Positions 43,297-52,010 of a DNA stretch of 64,000 nucleotides are shown in pieces. Each line of letters starts with the position of its first letter. Within the stretch, counting starts at the first letter, position 1. Both the position numbers and the translations under genes were made by a program. Below the pieces are notes generated by a model that worked only from the letters and a program-made list of their open reading frames with translations, searched no databases and was not told where the DNA came from. Origin of the DNA: Pandoraea anhela (GTDB taxonomy: Bacteria; Pseudomonadota; Gammaproteobacteria; Burkholderiales; Burkholderiaceae); contig NZ_CABPSB010000011.1 in assembly GCF_902459655.1 (NCBI RefSeq), forward strand, positions 124,001 to 188,000. The letters are read 5' to 3'.

Positions 43297-43940
43297 CCGT
43301 GCGCGTGATGATTTGCGACGATCACCTCATCGTGCGCCAGGGTATCCGGCAGGTGCTGAACGACGCCGGCGATATCGACGTCATCGGTGAGGCCGCCACG
43401 GGGCCGGACGTGCTCCAGAGCCTGCGCGCGTTGCATACCCTGGGGACACTGCCCGATGTCGTGCTCCTGGACATTGCCCTGCCGCAGCGCGACGGTCTGG
43501 ACGTCCTCAGGATGCTGGGGACGGAATTTCCGAAACTCCCCGTGTTGATGCTAAGCACTTACCCGGAGCGCCAATACGCGGTGCGATGCCTCAAACTTGG
43601 GGCCGCCGGCTATCTCAACAAGAGCGCCGACGCCGAGATCATGATCGAGGCGATTCGCAAGACGGCGAGGCGTCAGCTCTTCGTCACCCCCAGCGTGGCC
43701 GAGCTGCTGGCGAGCGCGATCGGCTCGGGCGCCGACGCGGCACCGCTGAGCGCACGGCTATCGCACAGGGAGTATCAGGTTTTCCGGCACCTCGCGAGCG
43801 GCCAGAGCGTGGGTGAGATCGCCACGCTGCTGCATTTGTCCCCGAACACGATCAGCACGTATCGATCGAGAATTCTCGAGAAGGCGGGCGTCAGAAACGA
43901 TGTGGAACTGGCGCTCTACGCGGCCCGTAACGAGCTATGA
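43293..43940 (+). CDS. NarL/FixJ-family response regulator
   Basis: Response regulator, 215 residues: receiver domain with Asp60 (VVLLDIALPQRDG) and KS at GYLNKSADAE, then a LuxR-type HTH (LSHREYQVFRHLASGQSVGEIATLLHLSPNTISTYRSRIL). RBS AGGAGG at 43281-43286, ATGA overlap with the kinase. Partner of the sensor at 42139; it converges on the cyanase/channel operon, which may or may not be its target. Confidence 0.94.
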   Translation: MTVRVMICDDHLIVRQGIRQVLNDAGDIDVIGEAATGPDVLQSLRALHTLGTLPDVVLLDIALPQRDGLDVLRMLGTEFPKLPVLMLSTYPERQYAVRCLKLGAAGYLNKSADAEIMIEAIRKTARRQLFVTPSVAELLASAIGSGADAAPLSARLSHREYQVFRHLASGQSVGEIATLLHLSPNTISTYRSRILEKAGVRNDVELALYAARNEL

Positions 43941-43964
43941 GCGCATGGGGTTGTCCCCATGCGC
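43941..43964. terminator. Bidirectional intrinsic terminator
   Basis: Perfect 10-bp stem GCGCATGGGG-TTGT-CCCCATGCGC starting directly after the response regulator stop and ending 14 bp before the end of the convergent channel gene. No long T-run, but the position and stem strength fit a shared terminator. Confidence 0.65.
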
Positions 43965-43978
43965 CGCTCGCTTGCCGG

Positions 43979-44827
43979 TCAGGCTTGCCGGGTGACGTCC
44001 ATCGCTGCGTCCATTACGGTGTGTGTGCGCTTGGGTGCGGTACGGTAGTGCGTGGCGTAGAGCGCAGCGCCGACGAACACCAGCCCACCGACGAGATTGC
44101 CGACGACGGTCGGAATCTCGTTCCAGATCAGGTAGTCCATCAGTGTGAAATGTCCACCGAGCATAAGCCCCGACGGGAACAGGAACATGTTCACGACCGA
44201 GTGCTCGAATCCCATGTAGAAGAACACGAGAATGGGCATCCACATGGCGATGACCTTGCCCGGTACCGAAGTCGACATCATGGCGGCAACCACGCCGGTG
44301 GAGACCATCCAGTTGCACATCACGCCGCGGATGAATAGCGTCAGCATGCCTGCCGCACCGTGCGCAGCGTACCCCAGCGTTCGGGATTCGCCGATACCGC
44401 CGATTTTCTGACCGATCAGATTCGGCGCCTCCGAAAACCCGAAGGTGAAAATGATGGCCATGAACAGGGCCACGGTAAGCGCGCCGGCGAAGTTGCCCAC
44501 GAAGACCAGGGTCCAGTTGCGCCAGACACCACGCCATGTGGCACCGGGGCGTTGATCCAGCACGGCGAGGGGGGCGAGCGTGAAAACGCCGGTCAGCAGA
44601 TCGAATCCCAGGAGATACAACATGCAGAAGCCGACCGGAAAGAGCAGCGCGCCGACCAGTGCGTTACCGGTATTGACGGTGATCGTCACGGCAAACGCTG
44701 CCGCGAGCGCGAGGATCGCGCCCGCCATATAGGCGCGGATGAGCGTGTCGCGCGTGGACATTTGCAGTTTGGATTCACCGGCGTCCACCATTTTCGTGAC
44801 GAACTCCGTTGGGGCAAGGTAGGCCAT
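43979..44827 (-). CDS. Formate/nitrite transporter (FNT) family channel
   Basis: Pentameric inner-membrane anion channel/transporter, 282 residues from ATG 44827. FNT hallmarks: six hydrophobic segments, NTGNALVGALLFPVGFCML, NWTLVFVGNFAGAL, GVMCNWMVSTGVV and GFEHSVVNMFLFP. It follows cynS by 49 bp on the same strand, so the pair suggests uptake of cyanate (or efflux/uptake of nitrite, formate or bicarbonate linked to cyanase). No classical cynX or cynABD transporter is present. Confidence 0.92.
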   Translation of the reverse strand: MAYLAPTEFVTKMVDAGESKLQMSTRDTLIRAYMAGAILALAAAFAVTITVNTGNALVGALLFPVGFCMLYLLGFDLLTGVFTLAPLAVLDQRPGATWRGVWRNWTLVFVGNFAGALTVALFMAIIFTFGFSEAPNLIGQKIGGIGESRTLGYAAHGAAGMLTLFIRGVMCNWMVSTGVVAAMMSTSVPGKVIAMWMPILVFFYMGFEHSVVNMFLFPSGLMLGGHFTLMDYLIWNEIPTVVGNLVGGLVFVGAALYATHYRTAPKRTHTVMDAAMDVTRQA

Positions 44828-44876
44828 TGAGATTCCCCGTGATTGGTTATCGGCGAGCCAGCGTCTGGCAGCCGGA

Positions 44877-45320
44877 TCAGTAAGTCTTGTAAGACAGGAA
44901 TTTTCCGGACATGACAATGTTGACCCGGTCGCCATTGGGATCGGGTTCTCGTGTCATATCCATCTTGAAGTCGATGGCGCTCATGATGCCGTCGCCGAAC
45001 TCTTCGTGAATCAGCTCTTTGAACGTGGTGCCGTAGACGGACACGAGCTCGTAAAAGCGATAGATGGTCGGATCGGAGGGAACGGCGGTGGGCAGGGCGC
45101 CGCGGTAGGGCGGGATTTGCAACCACTTCCGCTCCTCTTCCGAGAGGCCGAAGATTTCGCCGATCGTTTTGGCATGCTCGGCCGCGAGCGGCATTTGCCC
45201 CAGACATGCGGCGGTGACCCATTCCTTGCTCAAGCCGACATCCCTGGCGATGTCGCTCCACTTGAGACCCTTTGAAACTTTCGTCGAGACGATCTTTTCG
45301 ACAATTGCTGCGCGGTTCAC
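44877..45320 (-). CDS. cynS: Cyanate hydratase (cyanase)
   Basis: Cyanase, 147 residues from GTG 45320, preceded by GGAGAAA. It converts cyanate and bicarbonate to carbamate and CO2, giving ammonia. The N-terminal helical domain has GLKWSDIARDVGLSKEWVTAACLGQ and the catalytic C-terminal domain YRFYELVSVYG (Arg and Glu) and GDGIMSAIDFKMD (Ser). Full length for the family. It is the first gene of a two-gene operon with the FNT channel. The ATG further upstream (45368) would add 16 non-homologous residues. Confidence 0.96.
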   Translation of the reverse strand: MNRAAIVEKIVSTKVSKGLKWSDIARDVGLSKEWVTAACLGQMPLAAEHAKTIGEIFGLSEEERKWLQIPPYRGALPTAVPSDPTIYRFYELVSVYGTTFKELIHEEFGDGIMSAIDFKMDMTREPDPNGDRVNIVMSGKFLSYKTY

Positions 45321-45525
45321 GGTTTCTCCTTTGGGCTGATGAGGTGGTAGTCTCTGCCGGCAAGGCATTGCGTGAACGATATGTCGCGAGCGCGTCCCGG
45401 CATATCACGGGAATCACGACATTCATGTAGTGCTGGCACTACAAGCTGATTCGAGGGGCGTGGTCTCCCGATCGTCGAGGGGCGTAATGCGGTGTGCGCC
45501 CCGTCAGGGCGACGAAGCCCTCGCC

Positions 45526-46263
45526 TCATCCGCGAAGCGAGCGCTGTGCAGGCTCGATAATGCGGAGTACCTCGGTTATCGCGGCTTCCATGACCGCGAC
45601 ATTCCAGCGGCTGGCGGGGCCGGAAATCGTCAACGCCGCAGCAAGCGCCCCGGGCCCCCGAAGCGGAATCGACAACGTGCCGACATCCGGCGTGCGCATA
45701 CCGATGCCGACGATGTGTCCGTGCTTGCGGATCGTCGCGATGTCTCGCTGGAGCGCCTTGGCGTCGGTGCCGGCCTTCGCGGCGGCGTCGATGTAAGCGC
45801 AGACCTCCGCGTCGGGGAGCATGGATAGTAGCGCGCGCCCGGTTTCCCCTGCGTAAATCGGGAGCGTTTCTCCTACTGGCACCACTCGCCGGATAGCGTG
45901 AACGCCCTCGACCACATCGACGCAGACACGCTGGTCTCCGCTTCTTACATGCAGCGACGCCGTTTCTCCGAATCGCTGAACGATCTCCTCCATGACGGGG
46001 CGAAAGAGCCCGCGAATATCGAACCGACTGGTGATCTTCACGCCAATCGAGAACAGCGCCGGACCGTACGTATAGCCGCCTTGCACGGGGTCTCGCGAAA
46101 CGAACCCCGCATTCTCGAGAGAACGAACCAACCGATAAACGATGCTTCGGTGAAGCCCCACGCGCGAGGCGAGTTCGTCCAAAGACACCGGACTCGCCTC
46201 GCTGGCGATCAAGTCAAGCACAACCAGGGCGCGGTCCACTGTCTGCGATCCGCCTTTATTCAA
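45526..46263 (-). CDS. IclR-family transcriptional regulator
   Basis: IclR regulator, 245 residues. Winged HTH with SLDELASRVGLHRSIVYRLVRSLENAGFVSRD, and an effector domain ending DVGTLSIPLRGPGALAAALTISGPASR. It is divergent from the ABC operon at 46430; the intergenic palindrome at 46368-46382 recurs at 59768-59782, so it probably controls both ends of the 46-60 kb region. Confidence 0.94.
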   Translation of the reverse strand: MNKGGSQTVDRALVVLDLIASEASPVSLDELASRVGLHRSIVYRLVRSLENAGFVSRDPVQGGYTYGPALFSIGVKITSRFDIRGLFRPVMEEIVQRFGETASLHVRSGDQRVCVDVVEGVHAIRRVVPVGETLPIYAGETGRALLSMLPDAEVCAYIDAAAKAGTDAKALQRDIATIRKHGHIVGIGMRTPDVGTLSIPLRGPGALAAALTISGPASRWNVAVMEAAITEVLRIIEPAQRSLRG

Positions 46264-46367
46264 GGACGTGTCGATGATGGTTCTCCTTTCGTAAGGCGCG
46301 CGCCGCAGCTTCCTCGGTGGAAGTCATTGACACGCAAAATTGTCGAGTTCACTATTTATAATATTAA

Positions 46368-46382
46368 TCTCTAATATAGAGA
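46368..46382. promoter_or_regulatory. IclR operator candidate TCTCTA-ATA-TAGAGA
   Basis: Perfect 6-bp arms around 3 bp within the 166-bp gap between the IclR gene and the ABC operon. The surrounding ATTAATCTCTA...ATAGAGAC is repeated at 59763-59783 with 19 of 21 identical positions. Confidence 0.75.
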
Positions 46383-46429
46383 CTTAATGACGGATGTGCA
46401 ACTATCCGAACGTTTGCAAAGGAGGCATT

Positions 46430-48187
46430 GTGACCGGTCGGTTAAATATGTTGATATCGTGGTGTTGTCTTGCTGCGCCGCGAACGGGGGCGCGGTTGCT
46501 CGTCCGGCGCGCCATCGCCGGGGCGTTGCTTTTCCTGTGCACGGCGTTCGTTTTTGCTCAGGGGCGCATGGAGACCCTTCGCGCCTCCGGGGAGATTCAT
46601 CTCGGATTTGCCGAGACCTCCATACCTTTCTCATATCTGGGACCCGGTCAGCGTCCCACCGGCTATACCGTTGACATTTGCCGTGCGATTGCTGAGCGCC
46701 TTCAGGCAAAGCTCGGTTTGCGTGAGCTCGATACGCGCTTTATTCCGGTCACGGCGTCCACGCGCATTCCGTTGATCTCCAACGGCACGATCGACATGGA
46801 GTGTGGGAACGCAACCAACACGCCGGAGCGGCAAAAGCTGGTGGCTTTCGCGCCGACGACATTTGTGTCGCACACGGTCATCGTCTCCCGCAGAGGAAGT
46901 GGTTTTGATCTTAATCGAATCGAGTCTTTCAGAGGACAAGCCGTTGTTACGCAGGCGGGCAGTCTTGCGCACAAACTGCTTCAGGAAATCAGCGCGAAGG
47001 CGCATCTCGACCTGACGATCATTGCGGCAAGCGATATCGGCCAAACACTGATGACGGTTGAGACGGGACGTGCGGCGGCGGGGATCACCGACGACGGATT
47101 GATCTACGCCGCGGTCGCTGCGTCGAAACATCCGGCCGCGTTCGAGATCGGGAGTCGCGGCATCAACGTTCTGCCGTACGCCATCATGCTGCCCAAGGAC
47201 GACCCTCAGTTCAAATCGGCTGTCGACGCCGCCGTCGTCGAACTCATTCGCAATGGGACGATAGCGCGGCTGTACGACCGGTACTTCATGTCGCCGCTCC
47301 CGCCGAGCGACATCAATCTTCAGTACCCGATGAGCGAGGACTTGAAGCGGGCACTCGCGAATCCGTCAGATTCCAGCGATCTATCGGCCTATGTCCCGGC
47401 CAGGCCCACCGGCAATGCATTCATGAATTATCCCTGGCAATGGGGAGCATTTTTCGATTTGTCGCCCGACGGCGTGCACACATATTTTCAGACGATGTTG
47501 ATAGGGCTCGCATGGACGTTAGCGCTTGCGCTTGGCGCCACGGCTTTCGGGATGGCGCTGGGCATCGCCGTTGGGGTAATGCGCACAACCGAGTCCGCGA
47601 TAGCGGTTGCTGTCGGTACGACTTATGTAGAAGTCTTTCGAAATATTCCGCTGCTCGTACAAATGTTTCTGTGGTATTTCGCGTTGCCTGAGTTGCTGCC
47701 CGTGTCCCTGGGCACGGCGCTCAAACAGATGACTCAGCCGTGGGGGTCCTTTCTCCCGGCATGGCTTTGTCTTACGTGCTATTGCGCCTCTCGCATTGCC
47801 GAGCAAGTGCGTGCGGGCATTCAGTCGGTATCTCGTGGGCAATTCAACGCTGGAAAAGCGCTCGGCCTATCCAATGTCGACGTGTATCGGTATGTCGTTT
47901 TGCCGCAGGCGTTGCGTTTGATATTGCCCTCGCTGACGTCGGAGTTTGTCGGTGCAGTCAAGTATTCCTCGGTGGCGCTGACGATCGGGCTGCTCGAACT
48001 CACGGGCGAAGCGCGATCGATGCAAGAGCTTAGCTTTCACATATTTGAAGCCTTTACGGCAGCGACGATCGGTTATCTGTGTATCAACACCTTCATTGTG
48101 CAAAGCATGCGATTCCTTGAGCGCAAGGTTGGTACGGCGTCATACCGCGCTGGTGGCGCCGCAAAGCTGGATGGAGGCATGAGATGA
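46430..48187 (+). CDS. Fused amino-acid-type ABC substrate-binding protein and permease
   Basis: Single chain of 585 residues joining a binding protein and a permease. GTG 46430 is chosen because of AAAGGAGG at 46418-46425; ATG 46394 lacks a site. Signal/anchor segment (AIAGALLFLCTAFVFAQG), SBP_bac_3 domain to about residue 290 (RASGEIHLGFAETSIPFSYLG, DMECGNATNTPERQ), then a polar amino acid permease domain with YVEVFRNIPLLVQMFLWYF and FNAGKALGLS. Overlaps the next permease by 4 bp. No ATPase is encoded beside it. Confidence 0.92.
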   Translation: MTGRLNMLISWCCLAAPRTGARLLVRRAIAGALLFLCTAFVFAQGRMETLRASGEIHLGFAETSIPFSYLGPGQRPTGYTVDICRAIAERLQAKLGLRELDTRFIPVTASTRIPLISNGTIDMECGNATNTPERQKLVAFAPTTFVSHTVIVSRRGSGFDLNRIESFRGQAVVTQAGSLAHKLLQEISAKAHLDLTIIAASDIGQTLMTVETGRAAAGITDDGLIYAAVAASKHPAAFEIGSRGINVLPYAIMLPKDDPQFKSAVDAAVVELIRNGTIARLYDRYFMSPLPPSDINLQYPMSEDLKRALANPSDSSDLSAYVPARPTGNAFMNYPWQWGAFFDLSPDGVHTYFQTMLIGLAWTLALALGATAFGMALGIAVGVMRTTESAIAVAVGTTYVEVFRNIPLLVQMFLWYFALPELLPVSLGTALKQMTQPWGSFLPAWLCLTCYCASRIAEQVRAGIQSVSRGQFNAGKALGLSNVDVYRYVVLPQALRLILPSLTSEFVGAVKYSSVALTIGLLELTGEARSMQELSFHIFEAFTAATIGYLCINTFIVQSMRFLERKVGTASYRAGGAAKLDGGMR

Positions 48188-48867
48188 ATCCGTCTGCCAT
48201 CGCCGTCATTGTTGATGCACTCCCGTATCTTGCCAAGGGAATGGGACTCACGCTGGGACTGACGGTCCTGGTAACTTGCTTGGGGCTCTGTCTGGGGGCA
48301 GTGCTTGCGTTGATGAAACTCTCCCCGATTCGTGCACTCTCGGCGATCGCGTCGATGTACGTCGATACCATTCGCGCTATCCCGCTTTTGTTGGTGATCT
48401 TTTGGTTCTATTTCCTTGTCCCGTATTTGGGGGCTTGGATCGTTGGCGCTGCGTCGCCCATTCAAGTGGGAGCGTTCAAGTCCGCACTCATCAGCTTCAC
48501 GTTTTTCGAAGCTGCGTACTTTTGCGAGATGTTTCGCGCGGGCATCGGATCGATCGGACATGGACAGAAGGCCGCCGGTTATGCGCTCGGGCTGACCTAC
48601 TTTCAGACGATGCGCTATGTCGTTTTTCCTCAGGCGATCCGTAATATGGCGCCGCCGATTGCGACTCGCATCATTGTCATCTTCCAAGACACGTCATTGG
48701 TCTACGTATTGTCGATGACGGATTTCCTCGGTGCGGCCTCGAAAATTGGACAGATGAGTGGGCGATTGACCGAGCTCTATCTACTTGTCGCCGTGGTGTA
48801 TTTGCTGATGTGCTTCGCGGCGTCCCGGGCCGTGCGTCGGTTGGAGCATCGTGCACGAGCGGTTTAG
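48184..48867 (+). CDS. Amino-acid ABC transporter permease (GltK/HisM type)
   Basis: Inner-membrane permease, 227 residues, with YVDTIRAIPLLLVIFWFYF and the EAA loop GHGQKAAGYALGLTYFQTMRYV. Partner of the fused protein at 46430. The two-gene transporter lacks an ATP-binding subunit; the ATPase at 54037 is the likely donor. Confidence 0.93.
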   Translation: MNPSAIAVIVDALPYLAKGMGLTLGLTVLVTCLGLCLGAVLALMKLSPIRALSAIASMYVDTIRAIPLLLVIFWFYFLVPYLGAWIVGAASPIQVGAFKSALISFTFFEAAYFCEMFRAGIGSIGHGQKAAGYALGLTYFQTMRYVVFPQAIRNMAPPIATRIIVIFQDTSLVYVLSMTDFLGAASKIGQMSGRLTELYLLVAVVYLLMCFAASRAVRRLEHRARAV

Positions 48868-48944
48868 ATCGCTTGTCGGTTGCCGAATAAACATCACCGA
48901 TGTCTTGGTGCCCCCAGTATTCCGTTAGTCAGGACCCGATATTC

Positions 48945-49985
48945 ATGAATGTGATCGAACACGAAACCTCCATGTGGCGCTATGCAGACTTGTTCTCCGA
49001 GAGCGAGCGCGTTCACCGAGTCAGTCTCGGAGAGGGATTTACCCCGGTTCTCGATGCCCCCCGATTAGCCGCATCACTAGGCTGCAAGCGGTTGGTTATC
49101 AAGGACGAATCGCAAAACCCTACGGGGTCGTTCAAGGATCGGAGCGCGTCTTACACGGTCACAAAGGCGGTGCAGGAGGGGGCGCACGGCATTACGCTGC
49201 AGAGCACCGGCAACGCGGCAGCTTCGTTTGCAGTGTATGCGGCGCGTGCGGGAATCGCATGTCACGCCATCGTTCCGGCGGATGTGCTCGACATCAATGT
49301 TGAGCAAATACTTCGGGTGGGGGCGAGGCTCACGAAGCTCGACGACTGGCGCCGTGCGTCGCAGTTTTGCGCGGAAGTTGCACGGGACAGCGGATTCACC
49401 AACGTGTCTGCCGCTAACACGCCCCATCGAGCCCATGCCAAGCGGTCGTTGGGTTTCGAGATCGTGGAGCAGAGCGCAGCGACGGTGCCGGACGCCATTT
49501 TCTGCCCCACCGGGGGCGGTCTGGCGTTGCTTTCGATGGAGAAAGCGTTCGAAACGTTGATCTTCCCAGACGGCGATGTCGGGTTTCCTCGCTTGTTTGC
49601 TTGTCAGTATTCAGGGTGTGCACCTATCGCGCGTGCATATGCTCAAGGGGCCAATGAGGTGACGCCATGGGGAGCCATCGATACGCCACGAGGTGGAATG
49701 CGCACACCGTCGCCGAGTCTGGGGGCGCGTGTTTTGAACGCAGTGAGTCGCGGTGGGGCATTTGCGATCGCGCCGCAAGCGGCGGCCCGGCTTGCCCTCG
49801 ATGCGGCACGCCGCGACGGTTTGCTCGTCGGGTTGGAGTGCGGCGTGGCGCTGGCGGCGCTCGAAGCGGCGCTCAAGCAAGGGGGACTTGAGCGGGATCT
49901 GTCAATTATGGTGATCAACACGGCTGGCCCGTTCAAGCTGGACCCCGAGTACATGCTGTCTTTGCACGCAGGACAGAACATGTAG
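48945..49985 (+). CDS. Threonine-synthase-like PLP-dependent enzyme (fold type II)
   Basis: PLP enzyme of 346 residues from ATG 48945 (ATG 48900 also in frame). Schiff-base Lys64 in NPTGSFKDRSAS, LQSTGNAAASFA, and the phosphate-binding glycine-rich CPTGGGLALLS. Family members include threonine synthase, serine/threonine dehydratase and diaminopropionate ammonia-lyase. The phosphohomoserine-specific features cannot be judged. In this cluster a deaminating beta/gamma-elimination on an amino acid is more plausible than threonine synthesis. Confidence 0.88.
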   Translation: MNVIEHETSMWRYADLFSESERVHRVSLGEGFTPVLDAPRLAASLGCKRLVIKDESQNPTGSFKDRSASYTVTKAVQEGAHGITLQSTGNAAASFAVYAARAGIACHAIVPADVLDINVEQILRVGARLTKLDDWRRASQFCAEVARDSGFTNVSAANTPHRAHAKRSLGFEIVEQSAATVPDAIFCPTGGGLALLSMEKAFETLIFPDGDVGFPRLFACQYSGCAPIARAYAQGANEVTPWGAIDTPRGGMRTPSPSLGARVLNAVSRGGAFAIAPQAAARLALDAARRDGLLVGLECGVALAALEAALKQGGLERDLSIMVINTAGPFKLDPEYMLSLHAGQNM

Positions 49986-50018
49986 GCTCGGGGGCGCGTG
50001 CCTGGTGTCGGTCGTATC

Positions 50019-50047
50019 TGGCCCGCAATTGGCACGGGCCATTTTTT
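50019..50047 (+). terminator. Intrinsic terminator after the PLP enzyme
   Basis: TGGCCCG-CAATTGGCA-CGGGCCA, 7-bp stem, followed immediately by six T (50042-50047). Textbook rho-independent terminator for the 46430-49985 operon. Confidence 0.85.
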
Positions 50048-50119
50048 CCTCGCAGTTCGACCGTTTGACAGGGAGCGTCTGGCGCGCGGGGACGCCCCTT
50101 GCGCGCGCTTCAGTGGACG

Positions 50120-50629
50120 TTACGAACCCGGCGATTCGTTTGCCGCTTTGCCGATGGGACAGAAGTTTCGCCGGAAATGGACTAGTCCATTGCCGGTGCT
50201 TTGGCGAACGGCTTCGACTTCCACAAAGAACACCGTGTGCGTTCCTTTCTCGACAAGATCCGTAATTCGTCCGTCAAAAGACGCCAGCGCGTCTTGCAAG
50301 ATGGGCGAACCTGTCGCAAGCCGCTCCCACGCACCACATTCAAATCGCTTCTCTATCGTGCAGCCGGTGGAGCCTGCGAAAACCGAAGCGATTTCGGCGT
50401 GCGATGAAGCAAGCGTATTGACACAAATGACCCCATTTTCTTTAAACAATGGATTGCTGCGGCTCGAACGGTTAACGCACACCGCGAGCATCGGGGGATC
50501 GTCGCTGACGCTACATACTGCGCTCGCCGTCATGCCGGTAACGCCGGCGGTGCCGGCCGACGTGACAATGTTGACTGCGGCACCCAGCTGCGCCATGGCG
50601 TCGCGAAATTGCTGCCGTGGAATAGACAT
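50120..50629 (-). CDS. Flavin reductase domain protein
   Basis: FMN-binding split-barrel flavin reductase of the HpaC/RutF/NtaB class, 169 residues from ATG 50629 (AGGAG directly upstream). FRDAMAQLGAAVNIVTSAG at the start, MTASAVCSVSDDPPMLAVCVN flavin-binding region, GVICVNTLA and the C-terminal LVHFRRNFCPIG. It would supply reduced FMN to the divergent luciferase-like monooxygenase at 50939. Confidence 0.93.
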   Translation of the reverse strand: MSIPRQQFRDAMAQLGAAVNIVTSAGTAGVTGMTASAVCSVSDDPPMLAVCVNRSSRSNPLFKENGVICVNTLASSHAEIASVFAGSTGCTIEKRFECGAWERLATGSPILQDALASFDGRITDLVEKGTHTVFFVEVEAVRQSTGNGLVHFRRNFCPIGKAANESPGS

Positions 50630-50769
50630 CGGTAACTCCTGATCCATGAAATTCAAATCGCAGCGGGTTGCCTCTTTAGGTTAAGCACCACTGCTTGATC
50701 AGCATATTGGGGGCCGACGCGAGGCGGAAGGCGCAGCACTGCGAAGCACTCTGTCATTTCTGAATCAAC

Positions 50770-50785
50770 TGCCTCAAATGAGGCA
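50770..50785. promoter_or_regulatory. Palindrome TGCCTCA-AA-TGAGGCA
   Basis: Perfect 7-bp inverted repeat with a 2-bp centre, in the 309-bp divergent region between the flavin reductase and the monooxygenase. A second long inverted repeat follows at 50792-50822 (8-bp outer arms TCGACACG/CGTGTCGA). Either could be an operator for the pair. Confidence 0.5.
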
Positions 50786-50938
50786 CAGGTATCGACACGG
50801 CGGGCCTTTGGCCGCGTGTCGACCTCACTCTTGCAAATGTGAAAGGATGCTTGCCAATCCAGCCTCTTCTGAACGGCTCGTCATGTAGCGATACTGCCTC
50901 CGAGGGTTTGTTGACCCGTTACACGCAAGGAGATTGAC

Positions 50939-51943
50939 ATGCAGTTTGGATTGTTTGGCAGCGCTCAGGCTGACAGTTCTGGTCTGGGTGCCGGAGTTGG
51001 TCAGGGATTTCGTGATTACATCGATTTCAATGTCGAAGCGGAAGCGCTCGGGTATTGCAGCACGTTCCTTGTTGAACACCATTTCACCGGATGGGGACAG
51101 GTCTCCTCGACACTGAATCTGCTGACGTGGTTGGCCGCGCGCACCAGCACGCTTCGCTTGGGGACCGCCACGATGGTGCTCCCGTGGCACAACCCCGTGT
51201 TACTCGCGGAGCAAGTATCGACGCTCGAACTGCTCTCGAACGGTCGGTTCGACTTCGGCGTGGGACGGGGATATCGTCATGCCGAATTCTCCGGTTTCAA
51301 CATCCCGATGGAAGAGTCGGAGGGGCGCTTCGAGGAATGCCTTGATGTGATGCTCAAGGCCTGGAGTGGAGACGGGCGGTTTTCGCACCGGGGGAAGTAC
51401 TGGTGCTTCAACGACATTTTGGTCGAGCCAAGCATCGAGAGAGGGCCCGCGATGTGGATGGGGGCCGGCAGCGAGTCGTCTATCCGTAAAGTCGCATCGC
51501 GAGGCTTCAACTTGTTGCTCGACCAGTTTGCCGACGCGACGCTCACGGGGCAGCGTATCCAGCAGTTCAGGCAGGCGCTCTCGGACTTGGGGAGAGCTTA
51601 CGACCCGAATGCAGTCGCGGTGGCCCGCGAGCTTTACGTGGCCACTGACGATGATGACAAGCTTGCCGCGATCGAACGATTGAATGCTGCGAGAAAACGT
51701 ACGATCAATCACGCGCAGGCGCCGGGCAAGGCCGGAGGGGCGCACATTCTGTCGTACGCAAACGGCAGCCTGCCGCCGACAGACAGTGCGTTGATCGGCA
51801 CCCCCGACGAGATTCGCGAAATGATCCGGGCATTGCACGACGCCGGGGCAAACTATCTCATCCTGACCGTTCTCGGCGGTTCCCTGAACACGCTTCGACG
51901 ATTTGCCCACGAGATCATGCCTGAGTTCCAGGCGGCTGTCTGA
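50939..51943 (+). CDS. LLM-class flavin-dependent monooxygenase
   Basis: Bacterial luciferase-like monooxygenase, 334 residues. YCSTFLVEHHFTGWG, RTSTLRLGTATMVLPWHNPVLLAEQV, GRFDFGVGRGYRHAEF and the C-terminal ANYLILTV match the family. It needs FMNH2, presumably from the reductase at 50120 transcribed divergently. Typical reactions are C-N, C-S or Baeyer-Villiger cleavage of small imported compounds. RBS AAGGAG lies 8 bp upstream. Confidence 0.93.
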   Translation: MQFGLFGSAQADSSGLGAGVGQGFRDYIDFNVEAEALGYCSTFLVEHHFTGWGQVSSTLNLLTWLAARTSTLRLGTATMVLPWHNPVLLAEQVSTLELLSNGRFDFGVGRGYRHAEFSGFNIPMEESEGRFEECLDVMLKAWSGDGRFSHRGKYWCFNDILVEPSIERGPAMWMGAGSESSIRKVASRGFNLLLDQFADATLTGQRIQQFRQALSDLGRAYDPNAVAVARELYVATDDDDKLAAIERLNAARKRTINHAQAPGKAGGAHILSYANGSLPPTDSALIGTPDEIREMIRALHDAGANYLILTVLGGSLNTLRRFAHEIMPEFQAAV

Positions 51944-52010
51944 TAGTCAGGGGATATCGGATTACCGATCTTCGGATCCGTCGAGCAGTAGAGACACCGG
52001 GAAATTTTTC

